A stretch of DNA of 62,843 nt from Methanobacteriota archaeon. GTDB lineage: Archaea > Halobacteriota > Methanomicrobia > Methanomicrobiales > Methanospirillaceae. Positions within the stretch are counted from its first letter, which is position 1, and each line of letters begins with the position of its first letter. The position numbers and the translations under genes were made by a program. Location of the stretch: assembly GCA_029547605.1 (NCBI GenBank), contig JAKPPB010000110.1, positions 1 to 62,843 of the forward strand, in the 5' to 3' direction. Positions 18,470-28,580 of the stretch are shown here, in pieces. Under the pieces are notes generated by a model. The model ran no database searches, was not told the DNA's origin, and worked only from the letters and a program-made list of their open reading frames with translations.

Positions 18470-19222
18470 TCAGTCGATTATTGCATTCAGCACATCGTGC
18501 CGGTCGATGATTCCTACCAGGTCATCCCCGGAGATCACAGGGAGGCGGCTGATATCATGCCTGACCAGCATCTCGGCTGCCTTCTGCACGCTCTCGCCGG
18601 GTGAGACAGTAATGACCGGAGTGGTCATCACTCCCTCAACAGGAGTGCTCGATGCATTCTCCACGGAAGTCCTCCACCTCCCATCCTTCAGGAGGTCGCG
18701 GCGGGAAACGATCCCCACCAGTCGCTTTTTTTTCACCACCGGAAATGCGGAGAAGCCACTCTCCGTGATCAGGGTGTGAATGCGGTGGACCGGCTCGTCG
18801 GCCTGGCATTCCACGACCTTCCTGGACATAAATCTCTCTACCAGGCCTCCAATTCTGTGCCGTGTGATGATCACTGGGAACACGTCGGAGAGAAGGACCC
18901 CTCCAAGGACCAGTCCTTCTTCATCCACGACTGGCACGCTGTCTGTCCCATTTTCCCGAATGACCTTTATGACTTCATCTATAGATGAATTGGGGCTGAC
19001 AGGACGGACGTCCCTGATGAACCCCTCGATCGTTACGTTTGAACGCGTTGCCGTGACATTGAGAATTCCGGATATGTCGACGCATCCCATGAGCCGGTGC
19101 CTCCCGTCGTGGACAAAAAGTTCGCGGTACACATCGTCGCGGAGGACCTGCCTTGCCCGGGTTGCTTTCTCATCATATTTAAGGAGGGGAACTCCCACCA
19201 TGAAGTCCCGGGCAATTTTCAT
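18470..19222 (-). CDS. CBS-domain protein (four CBS motifs), gene 2 of the CBS array
   Basis: The 250-residue protein begins MKIARDFMVGVPLLKYD and holds four CBS motifs (later starts IRDVRPVSPNSS, VERFMSRKVVEC and VEGVMTTPVITVS). The overlap with gene 1 is four bases (19219-19222). As in its neighbours, there is no other domain. A role as a nucleotide-sensing partner for an unlinked enzyme or channel is inference. Confidence 0.85.
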   Translation of the reverse strand: MKIARDFMVGVPLLKYDEKATRARQVLRDDVYRELFVHDGRHRLMGCVDISGILNVTATRSNVTIEGFIRDVRPVSPNSSIDEVIKVIRENGTDSVPVVDEEGLVLGGVLLSDVFPVIITRHRIGGLVERFMSRKVVECQADEPVHRIHTLITESGFSAFPVVKKKRLVGIVSRRDLLKDGRWRTSVENASSTPVEGVMTTPVITVSPGESVQKAAEMLVRHDISRLPVISGDDLVGIIDRHDVLNAIID

Positions 19223-19788
19223 TGTAACAGTTCCTCCTCACGGCATGACGGACAGAGCATGAGGTTGTCAATCCGCCGAAGATCGTCAGACATCTGGCTG
19301 CACCTGCTGCAGAGACCTACCTCAACCTCATCAAGGCGGTTGATCTCTACCAGGTCGTTCATCAGCTCATTGATCTCTGTGGATACCGTGAGAATGTCAC
19401 GAACTGTTACAATGCCAATCACCTTGTTCTCGTCGTCAACCACAGGGAGCCGCCGGACCCGGTGCTTAATCATCATGTGCGCTGCATCCTTCGCATACTT
19501 GTCTGCGCTGATGGTGATGAGAGGAGTGCTCATGATCTCACTTACCTGGACGGTGCTCGGCTTCAGATCCTTGGCCACCACCTTGCAGTTGATATCCTCC
19601 TCTGTCACGATCCCGACAGGGAGATTATCCCTGCCGAGCACGATGCAGCTTCCCACCTCATCCCGGCACATAAGCATGGCCGCACGGGCAACCGTTCCAT
19701 CGTATCCTATGGTAGTGGGGTTGCGCCTCATGACCTCCCTTACTGGCACCCGGGTATCGAAGCGGATGGTATCGGATGATTTCTTCAA
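19219..19788 (-). CDS. CBS-domain protein with C-terminal zinc ribbon, gene 1 of the CBS array
   Basis: Two CBS motifs (VREVMRRNPTTIG and VSEIMSTPLITIS starts) are followed by a C-terminal zinc-ribbon-like tail with CSRCSQ and CPSC, four cysteines in a CxxC...CxxC pattern (about residues 155-185). I chose a TTG at 19788: it has a near-perfect ribosome site, GGAGGTGA, four bases upstream and a TATA box 70 bases away. An ATG at 19884 would lie upstream of that TATA box. Length is 189 residues. CBS plus zinc ribbon could let it bind nucleic acid or a partner protein. Confidence 0.82.
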   Translation of the reverse strand: MKKSSDTIRFDTRVPVREVMRRNPTTIGYDGTVARAAMLMCRDEVGSCIVLGRDNLPVGIVTEEDINCKVVAKDLKPSTVQVSEIMSTPLITISADKYAKDAAHMMIKHRVRRLPVVDDENKVIGIVTVRDILTVSTEINELMNDLVEINRLDEVEVGLCSRCSQMSDDLRRIDNLMLCPSCREEELLQ

Positions 19789-19852
19789 TCGATCACCTCC
19801 ATGTTGTTGAGAGAAGTTGGGTGTATTGCAGTTACCAATACGGTAAGTGGAG

Positions 19853-19862
19853 TCTATATACT
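19853..19862 (-). promoter_or_regulatory. TATA box of the CBS array
   Basis: The minus strand reads AGTATATAGA. Transcription would begin near 19832, giving a leader of about 44 bases that includes the strong GGAGGTGA ribosome site of the TTG-started gene at 19788. Confidence 0.6.
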
Positions 19863-19892
19863 TTCTGCAGATTCGCAAAATCACGGGAAACG

Positions 19893-19902
19893 GTATATAA
19901 TA
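19893..19902 (+). promoter_or_regulatory. TATA box of the arvABC-like operon
   Basis: The plus strand reads GTATATAATA, about 31 bases right of the CBS-array TATA box and facing the other way. Transcription from near 19925 would give a leader of about 75 bases before the ATG at 19999, which has GAGGTGA upstream. Confidence 0.55.
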
Positions 19903-19998
19903 AATCTAATTACCACCTTCCCCTAAGATGGATAGTAACGGATCCGCGTGATTCCGGGGTGGATCCTGCGCTCCTCCCTGTTCACGACGAGGTGAACC

Positions 19999-20640
19999 AT
20001 GAATATCCTGGTCCAGACCAAAAGACGTCTCTCGAAGTTCCTGATGGCCTTCTTCAAGAAGAAAAAGGCCAGGATCGGAATATACGGCCCACCAAATGCA
20101 GGCAAGACCACACTCGCCAACCGTATTGCGAAGGACTGGACTGGGGAGGATGTGGGCCTGGTGAGCGAGATCCCGCACGAAACGAGGCGGGCGGTACGAA
20201 AGACCGACATCAGTATCTCCGGTTCGAACGGCAGCAACATCACCATCGACATCGTCGATACTCCTGGTGTCACTACCAAGATCGACTACAAGGACTTCCT
20301 TGAATACGGGATGGACAAGGAGACCGCGGTAATACGTGCAAGGGAGGCCACTGAGGGTGTTGCAGAGGCCATGCACTGGCTGCGTGAGGATATCAACGGT
20401 GTCATGTACATGCTCGACGCCACCGAAGACCCCTTCATGCAGGTCAACATCATGATGATCGGGATCATAGAGAGCCGGAAGCTGCCGGTGATCATCGTCG
20501 CAAACAAGATTGACCTCCCCGATGCCTCCCCGCAGCGCATCCGCAGCGCGTTTCCCCAGCACCCTGTGGTTCCCATCTCCTGCCTTGAGGGAAAGAACAT
20601 CGAAGAACTTTACGAGAAGATGGTGGAGCATTTTGGATAG
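19999..20640 (+). CDS. arvA: Era-like small GTPase, ArvA/OapA family
   Basis: The 213-residue GTPase has all G motifs: P-loop GPPNAGKT (30-37), DTPG (87-90) and NKID (169-172). A basic, hydrophobic N-terminal stretch (RRLSKFLMAFFKKKK, 9-23) precedes it and may touch membrane. It is followed by DUF2073 and a zinc-ribbon gene, the OapA-OapB-OapC order found in euryarchaea. In Haloferax, the corresponding GTPase, renamed ArvA, is needed for extracellular vesicle formation (established there, inferred here). It is transcribed divergently from the CBS array. Confidence 0.85.
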   Translation: MNILVQTKRRLSKFLMAFFKKKKARIGIYGPPNAGKTTLANRIAKDWTGEDVGLVSEIPHETRRAVRKTDISISGSNGSNITIDIVDTPGVTTKIDYKDFLEYGMDKETAVIRAREATEGVAEAMHWLREDINGVMYMLDATEDPFMQVNIMMIGIIESRKLPVIIVANKIDLPDASPQRIRSAFPQHPVVPISCLEGKNIEELYEKMVEHFG

Positions 20641-20649
20641 GAGCGGGGC

Positions 20650-21012
20650 ATGCAGGGAATACAGATAGACCTGATATCATCCGAGAAACTTGCATCGCTG
20701 ACTTCAATGGAGAAGGTCCATCTCATCCTCGACCACGTGCGGAAAGGCTCCATCATTATTCTCGAGAGGGGGCTCTCCCCAGACGAGCAGAGCACGCTGA
20801 TTGAGATGACCATGCGCGAGATCCTCCCGGACGGTTTCAACGGCATCGAGATAGAGACGTATCCATCGAAGGACCAGAGTCCCGGCTTTCTCCAGAAACT
20901 GCTCGGGAGAACGGCGATTGAATCGCGCCTGACGGTAATTGGCCCGGCAAACCAGTTGCGGATGATCAAGAAAGAGAAAGATATCATCAGCGCCTGGGTC
21001 TCCACGCGGTGA
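20650..21012 (+). CDS. arvB: DUF2073 protein, OapB/ArvB family
   Basis: The 120-residue protein begins MQGIQIDLISSEKL and contains EKVHLILDHVRKGSIIILERGLSPDEQ, the conserved DUF2073 core. It has no membrane segment. The gene is 9 bases after the GTPase and 6 before the zinc-ribbon gene. The family always accompanies this GTPase as far as I know, so it probably works in the same complex. Confidence 0.82.
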   Translation: MQGIQIDLISSEKLASLTSMEKVHLILDHVRKGSIIILERGLSPDEQSTLIEMTMREILPDGFNGIEIETYPSKDQSPGFLQKLLGRTAIESRLTVIGPANQLRMIKKEKDIISAWVSTR

Positions 21013-21018
21013 GCACCC

Positions 21019-21396
21019 ATGCCACACCGTTGCGTCAACTGCGGACGGGAATACCGCACCAACGAGTGCGAGATCCTCAAGGGCTGCAGGGAATGCGGCG
21101 GGAAAAAGTTCATCTTTGTGCCCCTTGTCGAGCGATCGAGGGATGAGGGCCCGGTTCCTTCAGAAGGAACCGGGGATACGGTGCAGAAAGAGGTGGAGAC
21201 ACAGGAAGTGGAACTCCCCCCTGGCTACGAACCCCTGGAGAGCATCCGCATCGTCTCCCCTGGGACGTACGAGCTGAACATCGAGAAGCTGGCAAATTCC
21301 GACGAGCGTGTAGTCGGGGTGGGGAAAGGGGAGGGCAGCTACCTGGTGGACCTCCTCTCAATGGTCAGGCCAAAAAAGAAAAAGAACAGAAAATAA
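21019..21396 (+). CDS. arvC: Zinc-ribbon protein, OapC/ArvC family
   Basis: At the N-terminus HRCVNCGREY and CRECGGKKF (residues 3-30) form a CxxC...CxxC zinc ribbon; a charged, low-complexity middle follows (about 40-75), and the last part holds SIRIVSPGTYELNIEKLA before a lysine-rich tail. This is the arrangement of the third member of the OapABC/ArvABC set. It ends 16 bases before the stop of aIF1, which comes from the other strand. Confidence 0.8.
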   Translation: MPHRCVNCGREYRTNECEILKGCRECGGKKFIFVPLVERSRDEGPVPSEGTGDTVQKEVETQEVELPPGYEPLESIRIVSPGTYELNIEKLANSDERVVGVGKGEGSYLVDLLSMVRPKKKKNRK

Positions 21397-21412
21397 TGGA
21401 TATTATCTCATT

Positions 21413-21718
21413 TCAGTTGATATTGTCAACGCTGTATCCCTTGTGCACCAGCAGATCCTTGACCCTCTCCTTGTGATTGCCCTGCAGTTCGATGGAGGTG
21501 CCCTTCACCGTGCCACCGCAGGCAAGTCTCCCTTTCATGTACTTGGAGAGGTCTTCCAGGTCGATGTCCGTCGGGTTCAGGCCCTCGATCACGGTCACTT
21601 CTTTCCCATAACGCCTCCTGTCGACCTTTACGCTGATACGCTGCTGTTCTTTTGCGACTTCTTCACAGATGCATAACTCTTTCGGCAGTCCACACGTCGG
21701 ACATATCCCACCATTCAT
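21413..21718 (-). CDS. Translation initiation factor aIF1 (SUI1 family)
   Basis: The factor keeps start-codon choice accurate on the small subunit. The SUI1 fold is seen in [19 protein letters not shown] and [11 protein letters not shown], and an N-terminal knuckle [13 protein letters not shown] (residues 6-18) probably binds zinc. I chose ATG at 21718 ([10 protein letters not shown]), since a TATA box is centred 26 bases upstream, giving a leaderless mRNA; the ATG at 21733 would lie before the transcription start. Length is 101 residues. Confidence 0.92.
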   Translation of the reverse strand: MNGGICPTCGLPKELCICEEVAKEQQRISVKVDRRRYGKEVTVIEGLNPTDIDLEDLSKYMKGRLACGGTVKGTSIELQGNHKERVKDLLVHKGYSVDNIN

Positions 21719-21739
21719 TACAAGTACCTTCAAGTTCTG

Positions 21740-21750
21740 CTTATATATTT
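21740..21750 (-). promoter_or_regulatory. TATA box of aIF1
   Basis: The minus strand reads AAATATATAAG. Its centre is about 26 bases before the ATG at 21718, so the transcript would start at or within a base or two of the start codon. Confidence 0.6.
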
Positions 21751-21813
21751 GTTGGCATCACCAGAACACTTCGTTATTGGAATAATGGAGGAAATCCGGG
21801 TCTTTCTGCGTGG

Positions 21814-23466
21814 TCAGGGGAGAAGGGAGTCTACCCTGCAGGTATCACACCCTCTCGACAGGACCTGATCCTTGCGGCTGCGGTAGCGGTAGACGGTCAC
21901 TCCTTTGCATCCCAGTTCCCGGGCAAGCGCGAATATCCTGGAAATATCCCCAGGCGTGGCATCTTCGGGAAGGTTCACGGTCTTTGATACCGCATTGTCC
22001 ACGTGTTTCTGGAAGGCTGCCTGCATCCTCACGTGGTGTGCGGGGTCAATCTCGGCTGCATTCCTGAAGATCTCGCGGATTTCCCTGGGCACCTGGAGTC
22101 CGTGGAGACTCCCTGTCCTCTCCACTTCCAAAAGAAGTTCCCTGCCATGAGGAAGTCCTTTGAGAAGCCGTTCAAGCGCAGGGTGCATGATCCGGAAGGC
22201 CTTACCCTCGATCAGTCTCTCGCCGGCCCACGCAAATATCGGCTCGATCCCGCTGCTCGTCCCGGCAATAAGGTGCAGCGAACCTGTTGGCGCAATGGTG
22301 GTCACGGTGGCGTTCCTCATCGGATTTTTGTATATGCTCTCGTCAATAGCCGGAAAAGATCCCTTCTCTTCCCCAAGCATTCGTGACGCATCGTGAGACT
22401 GCTCCTGTATAAAACTCATGATTCGTTCACCGACCCGGAGCGCCTCTTCTGACTGGTAGGGAATTTCCATCTGGATCAGCGCGTCTGCAAACCCCATTAC
22501 ACCGAGCCCGATCTTCCGTGTCCGGAGTGTGTGCTCGCGGATTGCCGGAACCGGGAACCGGTTCACATCGATCACCGCGTCAAGGAATTCAACCGCCAGC
22601 CACACGGTCGCAAAGAGGGTCTCCCAGTCAATCTCTCCATCTTTCATGCAGCGTGCGAGGTTTATGCTTCCAAGGTTGCAGCTCTCCCATGGGAGAAGCG
22701 GCTGTTCCCCGCAGGGGTTCGTTGCCTCAATCTCCCCGAGACCCGGGACCGTGTTCGTCTCGTTTATCCGGTCAAGAAAGAGTACCCCGGGATCGCCACA
22801 TTTCCATGCCGATTGTGCCAGTGCATCCCAAAGGGAAGCGGGGTCAGCCTCCTCCCAGACCTTTCCGTCACGGGGGTTTACCAGCGGATATCTCCTTTCC
22901 CCATCAAGACAGGAGAAGAATTCTGCATCGAACCCGACAGAGAGGTTAAAGTTCTGCAGGCCTCCTCCCTCCTTCGCCCGGATGAACTCCATGATGTCGG
23001 GGTGGCTGCTCGAAAGCACACCCATGTTGGCGCCCCTGCGTTTCCCTCCCTGCCGGAGTGCATTCGTAGCCTCGTCGAAGACACGGATGAAGGAGAGTGG
23101 TCCGCTTGCCACTCCTGCTGTTCCGGCAACCTCGTCGCCGCGGGGCCGCACCTGGGAGAACGAGAAACCTGTGCCACCTCCACTCTTATGGATAAGCGCC
23201 ATATGACCAAGAACCGCGAATATATGGCGGATAGAATCCTTTACAGGAAGAACAAAGCATGCGGAGAGCTGGCCGGAAGAAGTGCCGGCGTTCATGAGCG
23301 TGGGGGAATTCGGAAGGAAAAGTAAATCCTCTATAATACTGGCGAACCGGGCTGTCTTCTGCCCTCCGACCACCCGGGCCACCCTCATGCACATCTCTGC
23401 CGGGGTCTCTCCCGGGAGCAGGTAACGACTTGCCAGCAATACCTTCGCCGGTTCAGAGAGTTCCAT
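21814..23466 (-). CDS. nrdJ: Adenosylcobalamin-dependent ribonucleotide reductase (class II)
   Basis: The enzyme makes deoxyribonucleotides with a B12 radical, with no need for oxygen. Family marks are [11 protein letters not shown], the active-site region [18 protein letters not shown], and a C-terminal CDTC pair for re-reduction. The catalytic cysteines in LSACFVLP and NPCGE are present. At 550 residues it lacks the N-terminal ATP cone, so overall activity control by dATP is not expected. I chose ATG at 23466 because it lies 26 bases from the shared TATA element; a GTG directly before it is also possible. It is divergent from the cobyric acid synthase that serves its cofactor. Confidence 0.93.
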   Translation of the reverse strand: MELSEPAKVLLASRYLLPGETPAEMCMRVARVVGGQKTARFASIIEDLLFLPNSPTLMNAGTSSGQLSACFVLPVKDSIRHIFAVLGHMALIHKSGGGTGFSFSQVRPRGDEVAGTAGVASGPLSFIRVFDEATNALRQGGKRRGANMGVLSSSHPDIMEFIRAKEGGGLQNFNLSVGFDAEFFSCLDGERRYPLVNPRDGKVWEEADPASLWDALAQSAWKCGDPGVLFLDRINETNTVPGLGEIEATNPCGEQPLLPWESCNLGSINLARCMKDGEIDWETLFATVWLAVEFLDAVIDVNRFPVPAIREHTLRTRKIGLGVMGFADALIQMEIPYQSEEALRVGERIMSFIQEQSHDASRMLGEEKGSFPAIDESIYKNPMRNATVTTIAPTGSLHLIAGTSSGIEPIFAWAGERLIEGKAFRIMHPALERLLKGLPHGRELLLEVERTGSLHGLQVPREIREIFRNAAEIDPAHHVRMQAAFQKHVDNAVSKTVNLPEDATPGDISRIFALARELGCKGVTVYRYRSRKDQVLSRGCDTCRVDSLLP

Positions 23467-23486
23467 CACGAGAGAGAGGAATGCTC

Positions 23487-23497
23487 TTTATTTAAAT
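23487..23497. promoter_or_regulatory. Shared TATA element for divergent nrdJ and cobQ
   Basis: The stretch TTTATTTAAA reads as a TATA-like box on both strands. Its centre (about 23492) is 26 bases from the nrdJ ATG at 23466 and 26 bases from an in-frame cobQ ATG at 23518. No second AT-rich box is seen in the gap between the two ATGs. Confidence 0.55.
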
Positions 23498-23499
23498 TC

Positions 23500-24954
23500 A
23501 TGCATATTCCTATGCACATGTCCCTTATGGTGCTGGGCACTTCCTCCCATGCCGGCAAGAGCACGGTGGTGGCGGCACTCTGCAGGGTGCTCGCCAACAG
23601 GGGGACCAGCGTGGCACCTTTCAAATCGCAGAACATGAGCCTGAACTCTTATGTCACTCGTGATGGGTGCGAGATTGGGATTGCCCAGGCCATGCAGGCA
23701 TTTGCCGCGAGGCTCGAGCCGATGCCCGAGATGAATCCCATCCTTCTCAAGCCAAAAGGGGACGCCATATCCCAGGTCGTGCTGATGGGCCATCCTTACA
23801 GGGATGTCCCTGCGAAGGAATATTACCTTGAAACGGAATTCCTTCTCGAAAAGGCAGTGTCTGCCGCCCGTGCCCTTGAGGAACGGTTTGGACATCTCGT
23901 CGTGGAGGGGGCCGGAGGTGCGGCAGAGGTCAACCTGTACCCGCGGGACATCGCAAATGTTCTCCTTGCCAGGGCGTTGAAGTACCCCGTCATCCTCGTG
24001 GCCGACATCGAGAGGGGGGGCGTGTTTGCACAGGTGTACGGGACCATTACCCTCCTTCCCGACGACATCAGACCACTGGTAAAGGGCATCATCATCAACA
24101 AGTTCCGCGGAGACCCGGAGATTTTTTCCGAAGGGATCGGGATCATCGAGGCGATTTGCGGTATCCCTGTACTGGGAGTGCTCCCTTTCATCAGTATAAA
24201 CCTGCCGAGCGAAGACTCGCTCTCCATTGCAGAGAAGCATTCAACGGACCACCCGGTACGGATCGCAGTCATCAGGCTTCCCAGGATCTCCAATTTTTGT
24301 GATTTCGAGAGACTGGAGAGGGACGCGAGAGTTGACTACGTTCCGCTCGGGACACCTCTGAAAGAGTATGACTGCATCATCGTGCCGGGAACCAAGAATA
24401 CCGTCGATGACCTTGCACAGGTATGGAAGTCGGGCACGGCTGATGAGATACGGCAGGCGTGGAAGCGCGGCATCCCCATCATTGGCATCTGCGGGGGCTA
24501 TCAGATGCTGGGCCTCGAAGTGATCGATTCGGGGGTGGAGTCACACGAGGGGTCCCACCCTGGGATCGGGATACTTGAGGTGATAACCCGCTTCGACCGC
24601 TACGAAAAGAAGACCGAGCAGGTCACTCTTGAAGCACGGCCAATCGGACCGGTGCTCTCTTCTATGGGCAAGGTATCGGGGTATGAGATCCACATGGGCA
24701 AGACGGAACGGGTGGGTGCAGTCGAGGCATTTATTGGCGAAGGAGCCGCTACACACGATGGGCTTGTCTTCGGTACATATCTGCACGGCCTCTTTTCAAA
24801 CCCTCGGGCAGCTGGTGCCCTTCTCTCCTTCCTCTATTCCATAAAAGGCCTCAGCTACAAACCCACTCTTCAGGAGAATGATCCCTACGAGGATCTGGCA
24901 GCGAACTTTGAGCGTCACGTTCGGATGGATCTGATCCTTCCATATTTTGAATGA
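23500..24954 (+). CDS. cobQ: Cobyric acid synthase (CobQ/CbiP)
   Basis: This glutamine-dependent enzyme amidates four side chains of adenosylcobyrinic acid a,c-diamide. An N-terminal dethiobiotin-synthase-like P-loop domain has [12 protein letters not shown], with KSQNMSLNS after it. The C-terminal glutamine amidotransferase domain has [10 protein letters not shown] with the nucleophile Cys (about residue 332) and the His in YLHGLFSN. The ATG at 23500 is the longest start, but ATGs at 23512 and 23518 fit the promoter better; 23518 gives a protein of 478 residues starting [10 protein letters not shown]. It is divergent from nrdJ. Confidence 0.94.
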   Translation: MHIPMHMSLMVLGTSSHAGKSTVVAALCRVLANRGTSVAPFKSQNMSLNSYVTRDGCEIGIAQAMQAFAARLEPMPEMNPILLKPKGDAISQVVLMGHPYRDVPAKEYYLETEFLLEKAVSAARALEERFGHLVVEGAGGAAEVNLYPRDIANVLLARALKYPVILVADIERGGVFAQVYGTITLLPDDIRPLVKGIIINKFRGDPEIFSEGIGIIEAICGIPVLGVLPFISINLPSEDSLSIAEKHSTDHPVRIAVIRLPRISNFCDFERLERDARVDYVPLGTPLKEYDCIIVPGTKNTVDDLAQVWKSGTADEIRQAWKRGIPIIGICGGYQMLGLEVIDSGVESHEGSHPGIGILEVITRFDRYEKKTEQVTLEARPIGPVLSSMGKVSGYEIHMGKTERVGAVEAFIGEGAATHDGLVFGTYLHGLFSNPRAAGALLSFLYSIKGLSYKPTLQENDPYEDLAANFERHVRMDLILPYFE

Positions 24955-25040
24955 GACGTCTCGAGAAGAGGGGCCCTGGGGGAAACATCCTTTCCTGGGG
25001 TATCGACCCTGGCGCAGACAGGGAGATATTTGAGGATTGA
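24951..25040 (+). CDS. Possible 29-residue peptide overlapping the end of cobQ
   Basis: An ATG overlaps the cobQ stop as ATGA (24951-24954) and opens 29 codons (starting [17 protein letters not shown]) before TGA. The overlap is the same kind that joins real genes elsewhere here, but no family is recognised and there is no separate ribosome site. It may be chance. Confidence 0.2.
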   Translation: MRRLEKRGPGGNILSWGIDPGADREIFED

Positions 25041-25082
25041 GACACAAACCCACATGAAGAGAAGGTTGGACGAGGAACTACC

Positions 25083-25421
25083 ATGCCGATGAGGGTTTCA
25101 ATCACCATAGACCCGGACACCATGGATCTTGTCGATAAATTCGGCAAGGAACACGGTCTCGACCGGAACCGGGCCATCCTCGAATGTATAGAAGCTGGCT
25201 ATGCACGGCTCACCGACGGGACTCCGGTAAGCTTCACCCAGACAAGGGCATTTGAAGAATACAACGACCTCAAGCAGGCGATATCAGAGATGAAGACATC
25301 TCTTGAGAACCTTGCAGAGGAGATCAGGCTGATGCACCACACCATCGAGGTAGAATGGACAAAGGAGATACGTGGGGTTCCATTCCAGAGCAGAAGGTGG
25401 TACGAGTTCTGGAAAAGTTGA
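25083..25421 (+). CDS. Ribbon-helix-helix protein with C-terminal helical tail
   Basis: The first 45 residues (MRVSITIDPDTMDLVDKFG, then DRNRAILECIEAGYARL) match a ribbon-helix-helix DNA-binding fold. A coiled region (about 55-90, ending LAEEIRLMHHTIEVEW) follows. A GAGGA ribosome site precedes the ATG at 25083; a second ATG is at 25089. It has no antitoxin-toxin partner next to it: the following gene is convergent. A small transcription regulator is likely, target unknown. Confidence 0.7.
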   Translation: MPMRVSITIDPDTMDLVDKFGKEHGLDRNRAILECIEAGYARLTDGTPVSFTQTRAFEEYNDLKQAISEMKTSLENLAEEIRLMHHTIEVEWTKEIRGVPFQSRRWYEFWKS

Positions 25422-25448
25422 CCTCCGCCGGACGGAATGGTTCCCTCT

Positions 25449-25715
25449 TCACCCGATGATGCTCATCATGCTCCGGTAGCCCTCCCCTCTTCTGTCACCG
25501 CATTTTACTGCTTCAACTGCGCTGAGGTCAACCTCGTTCGCGTCACGGTGCCGGAGGCAGTAGGCAAGGGCTGGTGACTTCACGTACTCTCCTCTCACCC
25601 GGAAATACCTGGAATATACGCAGAACCTGCAATGCTCGATCGTCTCCTCTTTCCCGGGAAGGCAGGGGACCTTCCCCTTGCGCACCTCGAGGACCCGGTA
25701 TTCATCTTCCGGCAT
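25449..25715 (-). CDS. Small cysteine-containing protein of unknown function
   Basis: This 88-residue protein has CRFCVYSRYFRVRG (residues 29-42), then further cysteines in AYCLRHRD and VKCGDRR, a pattern that could bind a metal. I do not recognise the family. It starts MPEDEYRVLEVRKGK; a TATA-like GATATAGATC lies about 35 bases upstream. It converges with the ribbon-helix-helix gene 27 bases away. The 269-base gap behind it (25716-25984) shows no other convincing gene. Confidence 0.6.
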   Translation of the reverse strand: MPEDEYRVLEVRKGKVPCLPGKEETIEHCRFCVYSRYFRVRGEYVKSPALAYCLRHRDANEVDLSAVEAVKCGDRRGEGYRSMMSIIG

Positions 25716-25984
25716 CAGAATTCTCCCTCCATGTGTTCACTTCCGATCTATATCTACCCTCCAGTCCAGGATAATCACATATGCAAACGGGCTTCTCAGT
25801 AATTGGATTGCTATGTAAACCAATGGCTGAAGAGTTCTTAGCTCACCCAAGAGGATCTGCAATGCCCTGAACAATTTTATCGATCGGTTCGCAACATGTA
25901 CAAATGGTGGGACATTCCCGGTTAATCTCCTGAAATAAATGCGATTTATGCCAGTTATATGCCCTGCTGACAAGAAAAAGCGGT

Positions 25985-27265
25985 TCAGACCTTGGCAATA
26001 TGCCAGTTGCCGCCGAGAAGGGAAGAGAGTTGCGCTTCCAACTGCAGGGAAAGCCGTGGGTATTCATCCCGCATCTCCTTTTCTTTTCCAATGAGTTCCT
26101 GCAGGTGCCGCTCCTTCTCCTTGAGTTCGGAATGGATCGATCTCAGCTCTTCCTCTGCGTTCTCGCGCTGCATTCTGATGGGGTCGCTTGCCAGTCGTGC
26201 TTCTGCCATCGTGGCCATTTCCCTGGCCCGTTCGTTCTCTTGAATCATTTTCGAGAGAATCCCGGGTATCTTCTCAGGGGAAGAGAAGAGGTCCCTCTCT
26301 TCCTGGTTCTTTAACTGGACTTCCCCCGATGCGATCATGCGGGAAAACAGCGGTAGTATGGCCCCTACCTCCCGTTCGATATCCGCAGCAGCAGGGACTT
26401 CTCTGGACGAGACTAAATCGATCACCCTCCTTAAGTCCCGGGCAAGCCTCTCTGTGTCTGACCGGTGGGCGATCTTCTCGGCTTTTCGCATGACGTGGAC
26501 AAGCGTGGAAGACGTCCCCTGGAGTTTCCGCGCGATCTCGGAGAGCTCCTTCTTCGAACGTTCCACTATGGCACTTGCTTCCCTGAATGCAGGGTCATCC
26601 CTTAATCGGCGATCACATGATTCAATTGTGGCCTGTTTCTCGTCGCGCCTACTTGTGAGGTACACAATCTCTTCTTTAATGCCCGGGATCTCTCTCGAAA
26701 GCCTTTCAAGTGCGGCATCCATCTCGCAGGCACGCGAATGTGCTTCAAGGATAAGGCGAACCTTCTCGCGCCTTGCCCTTGACTGCGCCACAACGGGTGT
26801 AAAGAGATTGACCTCTTTTCCGAAATCGTCGATAATTGCCCGGATCTCTTTCATCTCTTCAGGAAAGACATTCCGGAGATACCTTCCCGGCCCGGCAAGC
26901 CCCTTTACGCATCCTTTCAGGGATTCCGTGCAGGCCTGGTAGAACTCATCGGCATCCTCCGGCAACGGGCGGCCCAGTGCAAAGAGGACTGCTTTCTCGA
27001 ACTGGGGGAGGGAATTCTGCACAATTTTTTCAAGTTTCGGGTGGAACGCGGCATCCCTCTTGCTCTCGGAAAGCCGCCGGACTGCGGCCTCAAGACTGTC
27101 CCGTGTCGAGAGTATCTTCTTCCTTGAGACGTTTGCTGCCTGTACGAACTCCGCCTCCCACGCCTGTTCATGGTCTGATATGATGGCCGGGATGTCAGCG
27201 AACCCGATCTCCTCCACTAAAGGGGATTCCTTCTTGCCAAAGAGGTCTTTTACCTTTCGGAACAT
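25985..27265 (-). CDS. Coiled-coil protein of unknown function
   Basis: The protein has 426 residues and is mostly helical and charged. The N-terminal third (MFRKVKDLFGKKESPLVEEIG, then SRKKILSTRDSLEAAVRRL) is followed by long coiled coils near residues 180-260 and 330-410, which look like parts of SMC-type arms, but with no ATPase motif. No membrane segment is visible. It begins 6 bases after nadM ends and so belongs to the larB-nadM unit. I do not recognise it by name; the scaffold or structural role is only inference. Confidence 0.7.
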   Translation of the reverse strand: MFRKVKDLFGKKESPLVEEIGFADIPAIISDHEQAWEAEFVQAANVSRKKILSTRDSLEAAVRRLSESKRDAAFHPKLEKIVQNSLPQFEKAVLFALGRPLPEDADEFYQACTESLKGCVKGLAGPGRYLRNVFPEEMKEIRAIIDDFGKEVNLFTPVVAQSRARREKVRLILEAHSRACEMDAALERLSREIPGIKEEIVYLTSRRDEKQATIESCDRRLRDDPAFREASAIVERSKKELSEIARKLQGTSSTLVHVMRKAEKIAHRSDTERLARDLRRVIDLVSSREVPAAADIEREVGAILPLFSRMIASGEVQLKNQEERDLFSSPEKIPGILSKMIQENERAREMATMAEARLASDPIRMQRENAEEELRSIHSELKEKERHLQELIGKEKEMRDEYPRLSLQLEAQLSSLLGGNWHIAKV

Positions 27266-27271
27266 GCCAGA

Positions 27272-28572
<1,301 letters not shown>

Positions 28573-28580
28573 GCTGTGAT

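Noticed and set aside
19906-20631. 241-codon open frame on the minus strand
   Set aside because: It is a shadow of the ArvA-like GTPase, which has all its G motifs on the plus strand.
23488-24240. 250-codon open frame on the minus strand
   Set aside because: It is antisense to cobyric acid synthase, whose P-loop is clear.
25083-25715. Toxin-antitoxin pair made of the ribbon-helix-helix protein and the small cysteine protein
   Set aside because: The genes converge and are not in one operon, and the second protein resembles no toxin.
25737-25973. 78-codon frame in the gap between the small cysteine protein and the coiled-coil gene
   Set aside because: No ribosome site, promoter or family; probably chance.
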